From the NCBI RefSeq assembly GCF_029873635.1, contig NC_080418.1, positions 8,814,562 through 8,878,561 of the forward strand: DNA of 64,000 bases. The letters run 5' to 3'. This document shows, in pieces, positions 35,901-45,831 of the stretch (its first letter is position 1; each line of letters opens with the position of its first letter). The position numbers and the translations under genes were made by a program. This DNA is from Malania oleifera (Eukaryota; Streptophyta; Magnoliopsida; Santalales; Ximeniaceae). The notes under the pieces were generated by a model that saw only the letters and a list, made by a program, of their open reading frames with translations, was not told where the DNA came from and made no database searches.

Positions 35901-37799
35901 ACCTAAGCGCAAATCCTCACCCCTATCAACTCAAACACAAAAGGCCAACTTGCCCGACCCACCTTGGTGATTCAAACCTACCTAGACCCCCACTTAGACC
36001 CACCACATGTCGAATTGAGGTCAACTTAAACTTAGTTTTGAATATAGGTACAGTTCGATAGTACTGCAAAGGATAGGAGCCTCCATTTGGTTTCTGTTTA
36101 TTGTGGAAAAATTATGCTTGGGTCTATCAATAGATAATATGGTGAGGTAGATGAGTTCGTTGAAAGTTAAGGAGTTAAAAGCATATTTATGACAGATATG
36201 TAGCTAGGGGGAGATCAATTAGGGAAGAATTCCATCAGTTCTAGGATCACTAGTTGTAGATGCATGCTGTTGAACATCTCTGCAGCTGATCCAGCGAGTG
36301 ATCATATCAGACAAAACAAGCACTGGCCGGTAGGGATAGATACTAAGAAGAGGGAGTTTATGATATCATGTTTACAAACTTGATTGAGAGGCATTAATTT
36401 TAACATATATATATATTGCTGAGAAATTTTAATATATTCTTAAGATAGAACTATTTTGCTTCAATTATCTGTATGGGATAAATGTGGTTGGAATGTTGAG
36501 CTCAAAGGATGCAATGGGGAGTGGTTTTGGAACATTGTGGTTGATGTTTGCCTACTAAGACTCCAAGTGAAACTTCATGAGATAGCAGCAAGACTTAATA
36601 TACTTTGTTTAAAACAATGGTGTAGTTAAATAAATTGTTCATGAAATGAAATATAGTTGGAGTGGAAATGTTGAGATAAATAGGTTGATAAGAAATGCAA
36701 AATTTTGCATTTTTTGCTTTTTCATCACCTCTATTCAATCATGAAGATTTTTTCGTCCTCTTGACTTTCCCCATACCCATCGTACCCTCACAGGATGAAA
36801 CATAGCATCTTGCATTTTGGGAACTTGGAGATAGTAAAAACAAATGACAATGTTTTTAAGATTGTCCACGTTGAAGGGTCACATGCACAAAGTGTATGTT
36901 GGAAAGGATGCTTTTTTGGCCGGAAAAGATATGATGATTGATGACGCATGCCAATGTAAAGTGTGGCCCTAAATAGAGTAGAAATGAGTGGAATTTTTGT
37001 GAATAATCCTATGGTGTCGTTTGGTTTGTGGGATCTAAGATATTCCCATGAAATGGCATTTGTGGGAGTCTAATTCCAAGGAATGAGATGCCTGCCTCAT
37101 GGGATATGTTTGTTTGTTCACTTTTTAAGATTCCCAGGAATTTTACAGGATGTTTCTGGTTCAATGTGGGAATCTTGGTAGGTATTTTAAAAAAATTACC
37201 ATTATTCACTTGAGATGTGTATGAACAATATATGAAGAATAATAATATTTTTAGCAAAAAAACCCACTAAGAATAATACCAAATTAAATCCATGTTCTAA
37301 AAGTTTCAACCATCATAAAAAATAAAATAAAAATTCAACACATAATAATCCAAATGTCCAATTAACCAAAAATAATGGGGGCAATATAGTCTCAAAATTT
37401 CAACCATCATGTTATATTATTATAACATAATACGTGATACGTGAAATTACCGTCACAGCTGTGAAGTAAACATGGGAGTGGGATGCCATGCACATTGGAT
37501 TTGTGGGAATTTTGAAAGATGCTGTGAACCAATGGGCCTGAATGGTTACCCCCCCACCCCCAAACAGCCCCCAACCAAAAAAAAAAAAAAAGGAAAAATA
37601 ACATATTTTCTCTTTCTCCAGCATTGATGAAAGTACCAACATTAGTCTCTTGTTATATTTAGTTGTAGAAATGCATTGAAGAAATGATCTTTGTGAATAT
37701 CTTGTGCAAACTTTACATGGTATTTTGTAACTCTTTTTGCCTAGTGAAAAATATTATGCAGGCTCTATTCATTCCCATATTCCCATGGCATTTTGTATT

Positions 37800-37830
<31 letters not shown>

Positions 37831-40800
37831 AACCAAGCCTTTAGTCCCACTAGGTGGAGTCAGCTACATGAATCCTTTTCCGCCAATTTATGTTATCATG
37901 GACAATTTTTTTAGACAAATTCAGGGCTATTAAATTCTTACTCACTAATTCATTCCAAATTATTTTAAATCTACCCCTACCCCTTCTACTACCCCTCACA
38001 ACAACTAGTTCACTCTTCCTTAGTGGCGCGTCATGTGGCATACGTTGCAAGTGCCCAAACCATTTGAGTTGCCCCTACCTTATCTTATCTTCTAAAGGAG
38101 CTACGCCTAACTTACTGCGAATATGTTTATTTTAAAATTTATCTTTCAATGCTATACTAGTTATCCATCTAAGCATTCTCATATCGGCAACTTCACTTTT
38201 TGTATTTTGTTTCTTAGTTGCCAAACATTTTGATTCATATAGTATAACTAGTCTTATAGTCGTCTTATAAAGCTTTCCTTTTTAATTTTAAGGGTATTTT
38301 ACAATTACAAAGCACAGTTGAAACACTTCTCTATTTTACCCAACTTACTTTAACTATGCATTACATTTTTTTCAATTTCTCCTTCAGCTTGCATAATAGA
38401 TCCAAGATATCAAAATCTATAGGTGCTATTTATTTCTACATCATTAAGTTCAACTTTGTCTCCAATATTCCTCCTACTATTATTGAAATTATATTTCATA
38501 TATTCTGTCTTATTTCTACTTATCCTAAAGCCTTTAAATTCTAAAGATTCTCTCCATAATTCTAACTAAGCCTCTACTTCGCCCCTAGTTTCATAAATCA
38601 ATACAATATCATTTGCAAACAACATACACTATGGAACTTCATTTTGGATACTCCTAGTAAGTTGATCCATCACTAAGGCAAAAAGATAAGGGCTCAAGCA
38701 GATCCTTGATGTACACCTATTTTGATTGGAAATTCTCTAGTCTCTCCACATATAATCCTTACACTAGTTATTACACCATCGTACATATCCTTAATGACAT
38801 CAGCTTACTTACTACATACACCTTTTTTTCTAAAACCCACCATAGAACTTTTTTAGGTACCCTATCATATAAAAAACATAAAAAGGGTATCCTGGTGCAT
38901 AAAGCTCCCGCATATGCAGGGTCCGGGGAAGGGGCGGACCACAATGGGTCTATTGCATGCAGCCTTGCCTTGCATTTTTGCAAGAGGCTGTTTGTGGAGC
39001 TTATTAAATATATAGATCTAGGGGGAGCTTCTGCATGCCTCAAGATCGAGGTTTGTAATGCCTTAATCCTTGGAGAAAGAGAGGTGGTTAGCTGCAGAAG
39101 GCAGAGTGGTGGGATGCCCAGGTGAGCTGCTAAATAGATTTTGGGGATTGGAAGATGAAAATGGAAGGAGAGAAACCCAGGCCTGTGCATTATAGCTGGA
39201 GGAATATAGGACAACAACATTTATTTGGAGTTAGTTCTGGTTAGTTAGTGGACCATATTTGATATTTAAACCTGCCAACCAACCCAATATTTTTGTTTTT
39301 ATGAATTTTTTAAACCTTTTCTTCTAAATAAACAGGCATGTTGGTGCAGGTTGGATCAGGTTGGGCAGGTCGGGTAAAACATACCTACTGAGGTATCAGA
39401 ATTTGAAAACAATTTTCCAACTTAATATACAGAAGAAGAATGATAGATAATTGCAATGATAAATTAAAATTAGTCCTCAAACACATCCAAATGCACATCA
39501 TGCAATAAACAACAATCATACAGTATCCATACAAGAAATATCCAAGAACTACAAAAGGCAGTCCAACACATCCACACATAAGTCTCAAGTGCAGTGTATT
39601 TAATGCACATGGACAATGTTACAAGTGGCATAGCATTAGCATAACAGCAACGGGCATAGTGGAAGTGGGAATAGCAGGTGTTACATTGAGGGAAATAGGT
39701 GTAACAATCGTGAATTTTTTTAGAAGCACACAACCTTATATATAATGGTATATTTGCATTTTTAAGCCCTTAACTCTTCTTAATAAAAATTGTAATGTAT
39801 TTTGGATCTTCAAGGTCAAGGTTGCTTAATAAGGGTAGTAAATTTTACATCAGTTATGCCATAAGCAACAACAACCAACCAAGCCTTAAGTCCCTCTAGG
39901 TGGGGGCTGCTACATGCATCCTTTTTTTCCCAATTTACAAGATATTGGGAATTTTCCTGGGCAATTTGACGGAAAATTCTTAGTCTCTATTTCATCCCAA
40001 GTTATTTTAGGTCTACCCTCTTCCCTTTCTATTGTCACTAATAGTAACTAGCCCACTCCTAGTATACTATTTGGCTTACATGGTGCCCAAATCATCTCAG
40101 CTGCCCCTCCCTTATCTTTGCAAGTGCTGTGTCTAACTAAACACAAAAATGTTCATTAAGATAATACCACTCATCCACCTTAGCATTCTCATTTAGGAAA
40201 CTTTTACTTTTTGGATATGTTGCTTCTTAGTTTCCCAACATTTAGATTTATATAACATAGCTTATATAGCCCTCCTATAAAACTTTCCTCATAATTTTAA
40301 GGGTATGGGTATACTACGATCGCACAATATGCCCAAAGTACTTCTCTATTTTACCCGGTCTGCTTTCACTCTGTGTATTACATCTTGCATGATAGATATA
40401 AAGGATCAAAATCTACTAGTACTAATTATTTCTTCATCATCAAGTTCAAGTTTTTTCTCAAATATTCCTCCTACCATGACTGATGTTGCATTTCATATAT
40501 TTTGTCCTATTTCTGCTTGTACTAAAACCTCTAATGTCTAAAGTTTCTTTCCATAATTCTAACTCAGATTCTAGTCCACCTCTGGTTTCATCAAATCAAG
40601 ATAATATCATCTGCAAACAACATAAACCATGGAACTTCATTTTAGATACTCCTAGTGATGTAGGATAAGAAGCAAGATCTTTGGGGAAGAGCCATATTGG
40701 AGAATAATTAAGAAGAATTGGGTTAAGGGATTGTTGGGTTTACTTAGTAGTTTATTATGTATTTAGTTTTATTTAGTATAATATTGTGTGTATTTTGGGG

Positions 40801-43472
40801 CCTTGTTTGTACTATTTGTGTGCAGTAGGGGTATGTTTGTAATTCATGAAGTTTTAGGGGTACGTGTGTAATTTTATGTGTTTAGGCTTTCTTATAAATA
40901 GTATGTGAAAGCCATGTTGTGAGTTAGTTGTTGATGAATTTGAATTGTTGATTGAACGTGGGTTCCCCCCTAGTATCTCCTCTCTCCTTCCTTCCCTTCC
41001 CATCCTCTCTTCTATTTCTTCTAGTCACTCTCATGGCAGAACCTTGATGCTGCCCCTGCATCTCGTATCAGAGCCCAACCACAATCTCTTTCTTCCATTT
41101 CAATTTCTCCATATTTTCCTTTCAATCTTCGTCTTCCCCCTCTTCTTCTCTTCTTCCTCCCCCCCACGGTTCTGCAACTTCTATTCACCTCTGCTGCTGC
41201 TTCTTCTCCTTCTCTTTCTTCTTCTTTCCTTCTCCCCTGTTCTGTAACTTCTCCCTCCCTCTCTGCTGCTACTTCTCCCTTCTTCTATTCTTGTTCTCTG
41301 GTTTTCTGCTCTGCTTCTGTTCTGTTTTCTCACTCTGTGTTCCGTATCTAACCCTCTCTTCTCTGTTCTTTCTTCTTCTTCTTCTCCTTCTCCTTCTCCT
41401 TCTTCTATGTTATTCCTTCTTGTCTTTTTGTCTATTTCCCTTCCATCGTTCTCTCTCTGATACTTTTATATTCTGAAATTTCAGTTTAAAATTTTTTTAA
41501 AAACAAAAAACAATTCTGCAGTTTCTGAACTTTTTCAGAAATTCCATTCATGTCCTATTTTTCGAAAGCCTAATTTCCAGCCTAGGTTCTGCAACACCAC
41601 CCACACCACCAAAAACAGAACCCCCCAAAATGCTTCCCCCTCAAAATTGTATCACCAACAGACCAGCTATGAAGCCCCGCGCGTCATCTGAAATTATCCA
41701 TCTGCCGGCCCCTTCAAGATCCACCCTTGCCAGAGCTTTTTTTGACACACCACCACCACCATTCGACTCACTACCCTTCAATCTACCACTCCCCATAAAA
41801 TAATTGCCAGAAAGTCACTGCCGGTGACTGCAAGCGACGATTCTGCCAGACTTCCTCTTGGCACCATAATCACAAGAAATTGGTTCTCACAATGAGAAAT
41901 TGGTGTTTTCTCCATGATATTTTGATATGCTGCAAGATATTTTGATTGTGGACACTTCATTGCAAGCAAATGCGATAATTTTTGGCACAAAACCCTAGAA
42001 ATTGTCACTCCAGTATTAAAAATCAGGTTTTGTTGCTGTCGTTTGTGAATTTTCTTTTGAATTTGTTTCATTTCAGCAGGACAATCAATATCAAAAGTGA
42101 ATTGAAGATAGTTTTTGAGAAATTGGGAGTAAGGCTTGTGGGATATTTTGTTAAAGGGTTGTGATATATAGCTGCAGCATATATATATATATGCATAAAT
42201 TCAGCAACATGGTGACAAATTATAGGACAAAGGATTTGCATTAACATACCTTGGGCACAATTTCAAGCTCTTCAACACCTTCCTCAAATGCGGAGAAAAG
42301 GCTTGCAAAATCATTATTGATGGAAGATGTCCAATGAATATGGTTTTCCATAAATGGAGTCACTCGAATGCCGCTTCATGCAGAACCTCACCCAGAGCCT
42401 TATGAGATGTCTTGGGTTGATAACTCTATTGAACATGTTTATGAAAGATGTTTGGTGTGATATTCTACCTATGAAGATTGGCCATGTATATCTTGGTTCT
42501 CATTGGTTTGATGATTCTAGTGCAACTCAAGGACATGGGTACACATGTCTTCCACTACAGTGGGAAGAAAATCATTTTGAAGGTACCCTATCATATGCTT
42601 TCTCTAAATCAATAAATACCATATGAAAATCCCCTTTCTTTTCCATGAATTTTTCCATTAATCTTCTTAAAAGATATATAGCTTCTGTAGTAGATTTCCT
42701 AGGCTTAAAACCAAATTGATTTTCTTAGACCTTCATTTCTAGCCTTAATCTTTGTTCAACTACCTTTTCCCATAGTTTCATTGTATGACTCGTAATTTTA
42801 ATTCCACGATAGTTATTACAATTTTGAATATCTCTTTTATTTTTGTATATAGGTATTAAAGAGTTTTTCCTCCATTCATTTGACATTTTCTTGGTTTTTA
42901 TAATTGTGTTAAATTATTAGTTAATCATATAATTCCATTATCACCTAAGCATTTACAAACTTCAATTGTGATGTTATTTGGTCTTACAGAATTTCTATTT
43001 TTCATTTTTTTTTAGTGCAAACTTAACTTTGTTAACTCTAATCTTGTGAATACATCTTGGGGGATCATTTGAGAACTGATTAGTTATGGTGGAACTTAAT
43101 GCTTAACAACATTTTTTGTGTTAGACTTATTACACTTACGCTTGATGAAAGTACCAAGATTAGTCTCATGTTATGTATAGTTGTAGAAATGCATTGAAGA
43201 AAATGATCTTCCTGAATATCTTGTGCGAACTTTACATGGTATTTTGTACTGCCCTTTTTGCGTAGTGAAAAATATTATGCAGGTTCTATTCATTCCCATA
43301 TTCCCATAGTATTTTGTACTAAAAATGTTAAATCACTGTCTTCTGTGGAGCATGTAAGATATCTTGGGGGCTCATTTGAGAACTGATTAGTCATGGTGGA
43401 ACTTAATGCTCTACGACATTATTTGTGTTGTGTTACTTATTACACTTGGTTTCTTCATATCACTAATATATA

Positions 43473-43503
<31 letters not shown>

Positions 43504-45786
43504 TTTAACTTTGACAATGAACTTTGACAATATATATTCTGCTTTAGCTAGATTTGTTGTACAATTTATTGTATTCTGTAAGTGAACCTGGAATTGGTGC
43601 TACCAATGCTTCGTATGTGATTGCCAGCACCTGACTTGAGTTTTTTTTAACTAGTTGTTGGATAATTAAATTGTGCATATTCGCCAGGTAGGATGGAAAA
43701 TACCATGGTTGCCTCTCATCGATAGAATCTGTTTAGGGCTATGTATAGTGCGTAGCACCTTTCCACATGGGTAACCAGACCCCCAAACTCATTTTGGTAG
43801 TTCAAGAAACTAGGCTTTGCCATGGAATGTTTTGGAATATTTTTGGAATTTTTGTGGTTGCCTTGTAGGGGTTATTTCCTATTTTATTTTCTTTCAAAAT
43901 AGCATTATCACATTATTCTCAAAAAAGAAAAAAATGAAATGAAAAGTAGATAGTGACTCTAAAGTCAAATTCTGTTTAAGTAGAATAATCATATTTTTCC
44001 TCAAAACATAGGTCTGGGTCCACACCAAACCAAAAATGAAACAAAGAGGGACAAAATTATACCAAAAAACTGTGATAAAAAATCAATCCATGAGTTGAGG
44101 TCTAGTGAAAATTTTCCAGAACTCTAGAAAAATGAAGTTTGCACTCCTTTAAAAGCTCTCTTGTTTCCCCCCTTCCAAAGACTCCAAATCTGTCTCAGAA
44201 ATGCTCTCTCCCTTTTAGCCTTCCAAGAGCGAAGGAGGTCCCTTGAGCTTCCCTGGCATAACCCAAGCCACTTTCAACCATGCAGAAAGGTTCCAAACAT
44301 TCTAGGCAACAGGGCAGTGGAGCAACAAATAGTTGATCTTTCCCAATCTATTTTGCACATGAAGGCCCTTTCAGCCTCTCAAAGACATCTTGCTTACAAT
44401 GATTGCACTCAGTGAAGATAGCTTCACAAGCACACTCCATCTCAAAAAATGCAATGTTCTTGGGGCCTATGGCTTTGCGAGCAGCTTTCCAAGGGAGAAA
44501 TTATTAATTGAACAATTTTAAGTTTTTTGCATGATCACTTCACTGGTTTCTCCCTATTTGCATTAATTCTGGTGCTATACAATGAGGCCAGCAACTTCTC
44601 AATCTCTTCAAATTCATGATCCTGCACTTCCCTTCCGAAAAGCCTATTCTAAGCACCATTCACCTTTTTAAAGAGCACGTTAGCTAACATAAACTTTTTT
44701 CTTTCTCAAAATATTGCATATGGCTGGAAACAAATCCTTTTTAGGTATTGTCTTTGCACCACACATACAGCCAGAATCTTACTTTTGTTGCTCATTCCAA
44801 TTAGTTGTCCTCTTGACTTTTCACCTCTGCTGGGATTGTCCAAGTTGCATGCACAAAGGAGGTTTTGAAAAGGATGTTGGTTTTGTTGGCCAGAAAAGAT
44901 ACAGTAGCACATGGTTATGAAATATGTGGCCCTAAATAGAGGAGAACTGAGTGGATTCCTTCAAAAAATCTAAAATTGCAGCTCAGGGGAAGAATCCAAA
45001 ATGGATTGTATTAAGCTTGTTTGAGTTTGACGAGGTTTATTCTGTGAACCTTTGCTTTCATGACACAGAGAGGAAGTAATGTTACCTAGAACCTGGAACA
45101 TTCTGGTTCATGGTATGGGAATGGAATTGTGGCACAAACACCCTCTAAAACATGGAACATTAGGGTATACATACGTCAATATATTGGTGAGAAATGTACA
45201 ATGGCACTTGTATATTTTGGGGAGGATGTTAAAAGTGTTCAAAATCTAGAATAGATATTCTTTTGTGGAATCAATCAACAATGAGGTGGAAGTGGAATTA
45301 TAATGCAATAATTCTCCATTTTAACTAATGATAAAGAAATATACTATGTGAAAAATATTGAATTAACTCTTTGGATTGCGAGATTTAGTGTTTCGGAAAG
45401 AAAATGTACTATGTTTTGAAACGTTTGCACCAACATGCGGTTCGCTAGGGTGTTAGCAGTTTTCTGTTAACTATGAACATTCTTCGTACTTCTGGTAGAT
45501 CTTTATACTGTATGGCATCATCTGTTGGCTCTCGTTGCTTGAAATTATGTTGGGTCAGCATGTTAGTAAAAGTGTCACAATGAGTGTTCTTGGTTGAGCT
45601 AGAACCTTTTATGTTATTTTTCATATGAACCTTGAATTAATGGCTCTGATGCATTAATCAGGTTTGCCAGCAGCTGACAGTGCCAAGAAAATAAGTGGGG
45701 TTCACAAGCGCTGTTGGAGATACATCCCAAATGTGAAGAAAGCAGAAGAAAGCACAGCCAAACCAGAAGTTCAAGAAAAAGTTTGA
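29700..45786 (+). CDS. Mitochondrial small-subunit ribosomal protein mS34 (three exons)
   Basis: Predicted component of the plant mitochondrial ribosome small subunit. Exons 29700-29984, 30080-30122 and 45662-45786 (285, 43, 125 bp) give one 150-aa frame. Introns have GT-AG ends: 95 bp (phase 0) and 15,539 bp (phase 1). The N-terminus (about residues 1-60) is rich in Arg, Ser and Ala without early acidic residues, as in a mitochondrial presequence, followed by a Lys/Arg tract. The conserved core is FLPNWGIGYQMAKTHWTG, SYEITKINLYK, then DGRHGKAWGIVHKEG, comparable to the Gly-Lys-Ala-Trp-Gly core of animal MRPS34. Exon 3 adds GLPAADSAKKISGVHKRCWR. No stop or frameshift was seen. Identity rests on family memory, not on a search. 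Copia-2 lies just upstream and many repeats fill intron 2. Confidence 0.85.
30080..30122 (+). CDS. mS34 exon 2
   Basis: A 43 bp microexon after TTGTTGTAG, encoding DGRHGKAWGIVHKE plus the first base of a Gly codon, then a strong donor G|GTGAGT. Confidence 0.85.
30123..31190 (+). other. mS34 intron 2, proximal part
   Basis: Ordinary AT-rich intron text with no gene or recognised repeat. Confidence 0.5.
31575..31640. repeat. CCGTCGACGG palindromes in a TRIM LTR
   Basis: Three CCGNCGACNG cores within 66 bp, with 'tttggtgagac' between. The partner LTR has the same at 32546-32575 (AAACCGTCGACGGTTT). Confidence 0.85.
31682..32160 (-). pseudogene. gag fragment in the TRIM-like element
   Basis: Minus-strand translation gives TTHAVWEALKNAYAHKSQES, the copia UBN2 gag motif. 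It is preceded by a directly repeated unit (WRKSDSLLQGWIG and a diverged WWKFDRLLRGWIG). At DNA level the repeat is 81 bp: 31893-31973 and 31974-32054. Too short to be a functional capsid. Confidence 0.7.
32627..33261. other. mS34 intron 2, unassigned
   Basis: No gene. 33120-33200 starts 'gggggtgtttgataaaatt', reminiscent of a hAT-type MITE end; no partner end was found. Confidence 0.4.
33262..34555. mobile_element. Long-TIR DNA element (Mutator-like, non-autonomous)
   Basis: About 1.3 kb bounded by imperfect inverted repeats of about 90 bp: the left arm includes TACAAATACGGGGCAATCTG, and the right arm, reversed, TACAAATTTGGGGCAATCTG. Each arm ends inward in a perfect 7 bp-stem hairpin: 33341-33359 (CTGCATC/GATGCAG) and 34464-34482. 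Long TIRs without transposase fit a Mutator-like element; no clean 9 bp duplication was resolved, so the superfamily is inference. The interior is GC-richer than the surrounding intron. Confidence 0.6.
34556..35167. other. mS34 intron 2, unassigned
   Basis: No gene. (CT)n microsatellite at about 34921-34938. Otherwise featureless AT-rich DNA. Confidence 0.5.
35168..35435. mobile_element. MITE-like inverted-repeat element
   Basis: The left end 'cagtttgtggaaaacgattt' and the reversed right end 'tacttgtggaaaataatctt' form imperfect terminal repeats of about 35 bp. The interior is A/T-run rich with further inverted 'ggaaaat' units. hAT-type MITE is the likeliest class. Confidence 0.5.
35465..35635 (+). 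mobile_element. tRNA-derived SINE
   Basis: Pol III box A-like TAACCCAATGGTAAGG (35474-35489) and box B-like GGTTCAAGTTAG (35517-35528) at normal spacing. Then comes a body 'ggaaacagcctctct' shared with plant Au-type SINEs and an A-rich 3' end (35624-35636). Repeats of 'taatat' flank it loosely. Confidence 0.75.
35636..36749. other. mS34 intron 2, unassigned
   Basis: No gene or clear repeat identified. Confidence 0.5.
36750..36992. repeat. Dispersed duplicate E, copy 1
   Basis: Shares 'gtcctcttgacttt', 'ggattgtcca', 'catgcacaaag' and 'tgtggccctaaatagag' in the same order with 44800-44962, also in this intron. Diverged, non-coding. Confidence 0.65.
36993..37623. other. mS34 intron 2 with a possible MITE
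   Basis: 37010-37260 begins 'ggtgtcgtttggtttgtggg', a phrase typical of plant MITE ends, but I could not find the matching terminus. No gene. Confidence 0.35.
37624..37798. repeat. Tandem unit part Y, copy 1
   Basis: 'gatgaaagtaccaa' to 'cattttgtatta' matches 43145-43320. It forms the left flank of the LINE insertion. Confidence 0.85.
37799..38870 (-). pseudogene. LINE (L1-type) reverse transcriptase, 3' part
   Basis: The minus strand ends in a (GTT)n tail (37800-37830 on +), a common plant LINE 3' end. Upstream on the minus strand it reads KKVLWWVLEKKVYVVS, the catalytic box as FANDIVL (FADD changed to FAND, 38608-38619), ESLEFKGFRISRNKTEYMKY, then LGSIMQAEGEIEKNVMHRVK and LKWFGHLQRMPHDAPLRKSE. 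Several stops. This is the non-LTR retrotransposon family annotated as RNA-directed DNA polymerase in plants. Its other half is at 42581-43020. Confidence 0.88.
38871..38994 (-). mobile_element. SINE fragment (Au-like, 3' part)
   Basis: 'agctcccgcatatgcagggt', 'ccggggaaggggcggacc' and 'tgcaagaggctgttt' in order are the reversed 3' half of a common plant tRNA-derived SINE. The T-rich 3' end abuts the duplication. The box A/B half is missing. Confidence 0.72.
38995..39864. other. Unassigned part of the composite insertion
   Basis: No gene. 39330-39380 ('ggttggatcaggttgggcag') resembles hAT-type terminal text. Confidence 0.4.
39865..40655 (-). pseudogene. Second LINE reverse transcriptase fragment
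   Basis: Same family and orientation as 37799-38870, beginning with a degenerate (GTT)n-type tail at 39865-39875. The catalytic FADD is intact at DNA level (40606-40617), but the rest is full of indels and stops. The 5' end is cut at 40655 by an LTR. Confidence 0.8.
40659..41060 (+). mobile_element. Orphan 5' LTR with primer-binding site
   Basis: Begins TGTAGGATAAG and ends CCCCTGCA; 'tcttataaatag' at about 40890 is a good TATA region. CGTATCAGAGCC (41064-41075) just after it resembles the iMet primer site. No second LTR or pol follows, so the element is truncated. Confidence 0.55.
41080..41465 (+). repeat. Pyrimidine-rich stretch
   Basis: Nearly 400 bp of C/T-rich text with repeated 'ttcttct' and 'tccttctcc', probably the untranslated leader of the LTR element. 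Confidence 0.6.
41466..42400. other. Unassigned part of the composite insertion
   Basis: No gene recognised; a (TA)n run is at 42178-42193. Confidence 0.4.
42430..42580 (+). pseudogene. Gypsy Pol (protease-region) fragment
   Basis: VWCDILPMKIGHVYLGSHWF followed by GHGYTCLPLQWEENHFE resembles the stretch after the retropepsin fold of plant gypsy polyproteins (pattern WCDVIPM..HILLGRPW). Only about 50 codons remain. Confidence 0.5.
42581..43020 (-). pseudogene. LINE reverse transcriptase, 5' part
   Basis: Minus-strand reading: MSNEWRKNSLIPIYKNKRDI, NCNNYRGIKITSHTMKLWEK, VVEQRLRLEMKV, a stop, ENQFGFKPRKSTTEAIYLLR, then RLMEKFMEKKGDFHMVFIDL and EKAYDRVP. These are RT blocks of plant L1-type LINEs and join directly to 38870. 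The 5' end is truncated near 43020-43040. Confidence 0.9.
43055..43140. repeat. Tandem unit part X, copy 1
   Basis: 'catcttgggggatcatttga' to 'ttattacactt' matches 43355-43440. Confidence 0.85.
43145..43445. repeat. Tandem unit Y-X, copy 2 (uninterrupted)
   Basis: Y (43145-43320) and X (43355-43440) joined by about 35 bp. It is the uninterrupted version of the locus the LINE entered. Confidence 0.85.
43446..44119. other. mS34 intron 2, unassigned
   Basis: (TA)n run at 43477-43503. No gene. Confidence 0.5.
44120..44500 (-). pseudogene. LINE C-terminal zinc-binding (zf-RVT) remnant
   Basis: Minus-strand text reads LPRMFGTFLHGWKWLGLCQG, then SSRDLLRSWKAKRERAF and LRQIWSLWKGGKQESF. This follows the pattern of the zf-RVT domain at the C-terminus of plant L1 ORF2. 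Broken by stops; a different element from the LINE at 37.8-43 kb. Confidence 0.6.
44800..44962. repeat. Dispersed duplicate E, copy 2
   Basis: Partner of 36750-36992. Confidence 0.65.
45085..45485. repeat. Segmental duplication, copy 2, segment B'
   Basis: Partner of 4201-4574. It ends at 'ttaactatg', the exact base after which copy 1 continues into segment C; in copy 2 the C' sequence only resumes at 52991. Confidence 0.75.
45662..45786 (+). CDS. mS34 exon 3 (terminal, about 15.5 kb downstream)
   Basis: After acceptor ATTAATCAG, the first two bases complete the Gly codon of exon 2. The frame then reads LPAADSAKKISGVHKRCWRY, IPNVKKAEESTAKPEVQEKV and a TGA at 45784-45786. The phase matches exon 2, and KKISGVHKRCW is the conserved C-terminal block of plant mS34. 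No nearer candidate was seen in 30123-45661. Confidence 0.82.
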
Positions 45787-45831
45787 TTCAATACAAACCT
45801 CTGCTTTACCCTTCCCAGTTGATTTAGAGTT

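Larger units (their letters stand above)
38871..42580. mobile_element. Composite insertion (3.7 kb) inside the LINE
   Basis: A 16 bp duplication AGGTACCCTATCATAT (38855-38870 and 42581-42596) brackets it, and the LINE frame (AYDRVPK) reads across one copy. The insert holds a reversed SINE fragment at its left end, a second LINE fragment, an LTR with primer site, a pyrimidine-rich stretch and a gypsy fragment. The long duplication and the T-rich minus-strand end next to the SINE suggest the first event was SINE insertion, later enlarged (inference). Confidence 0.75.

Noticed and set aside
40945..41476. Leu/Ser/Phe-rich open frames resembling membrane proteins
   Set aside because: They derive from a pyrimidine-rich simple-sequence tract next to an LTR.
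14926..45786. Functional link or shared promoter between beta-tubulin and mS34
   Set aside because: They are 12.8 kb apart with an LTR retrotransposon between; nothing in the sequence suggests joint regulation.
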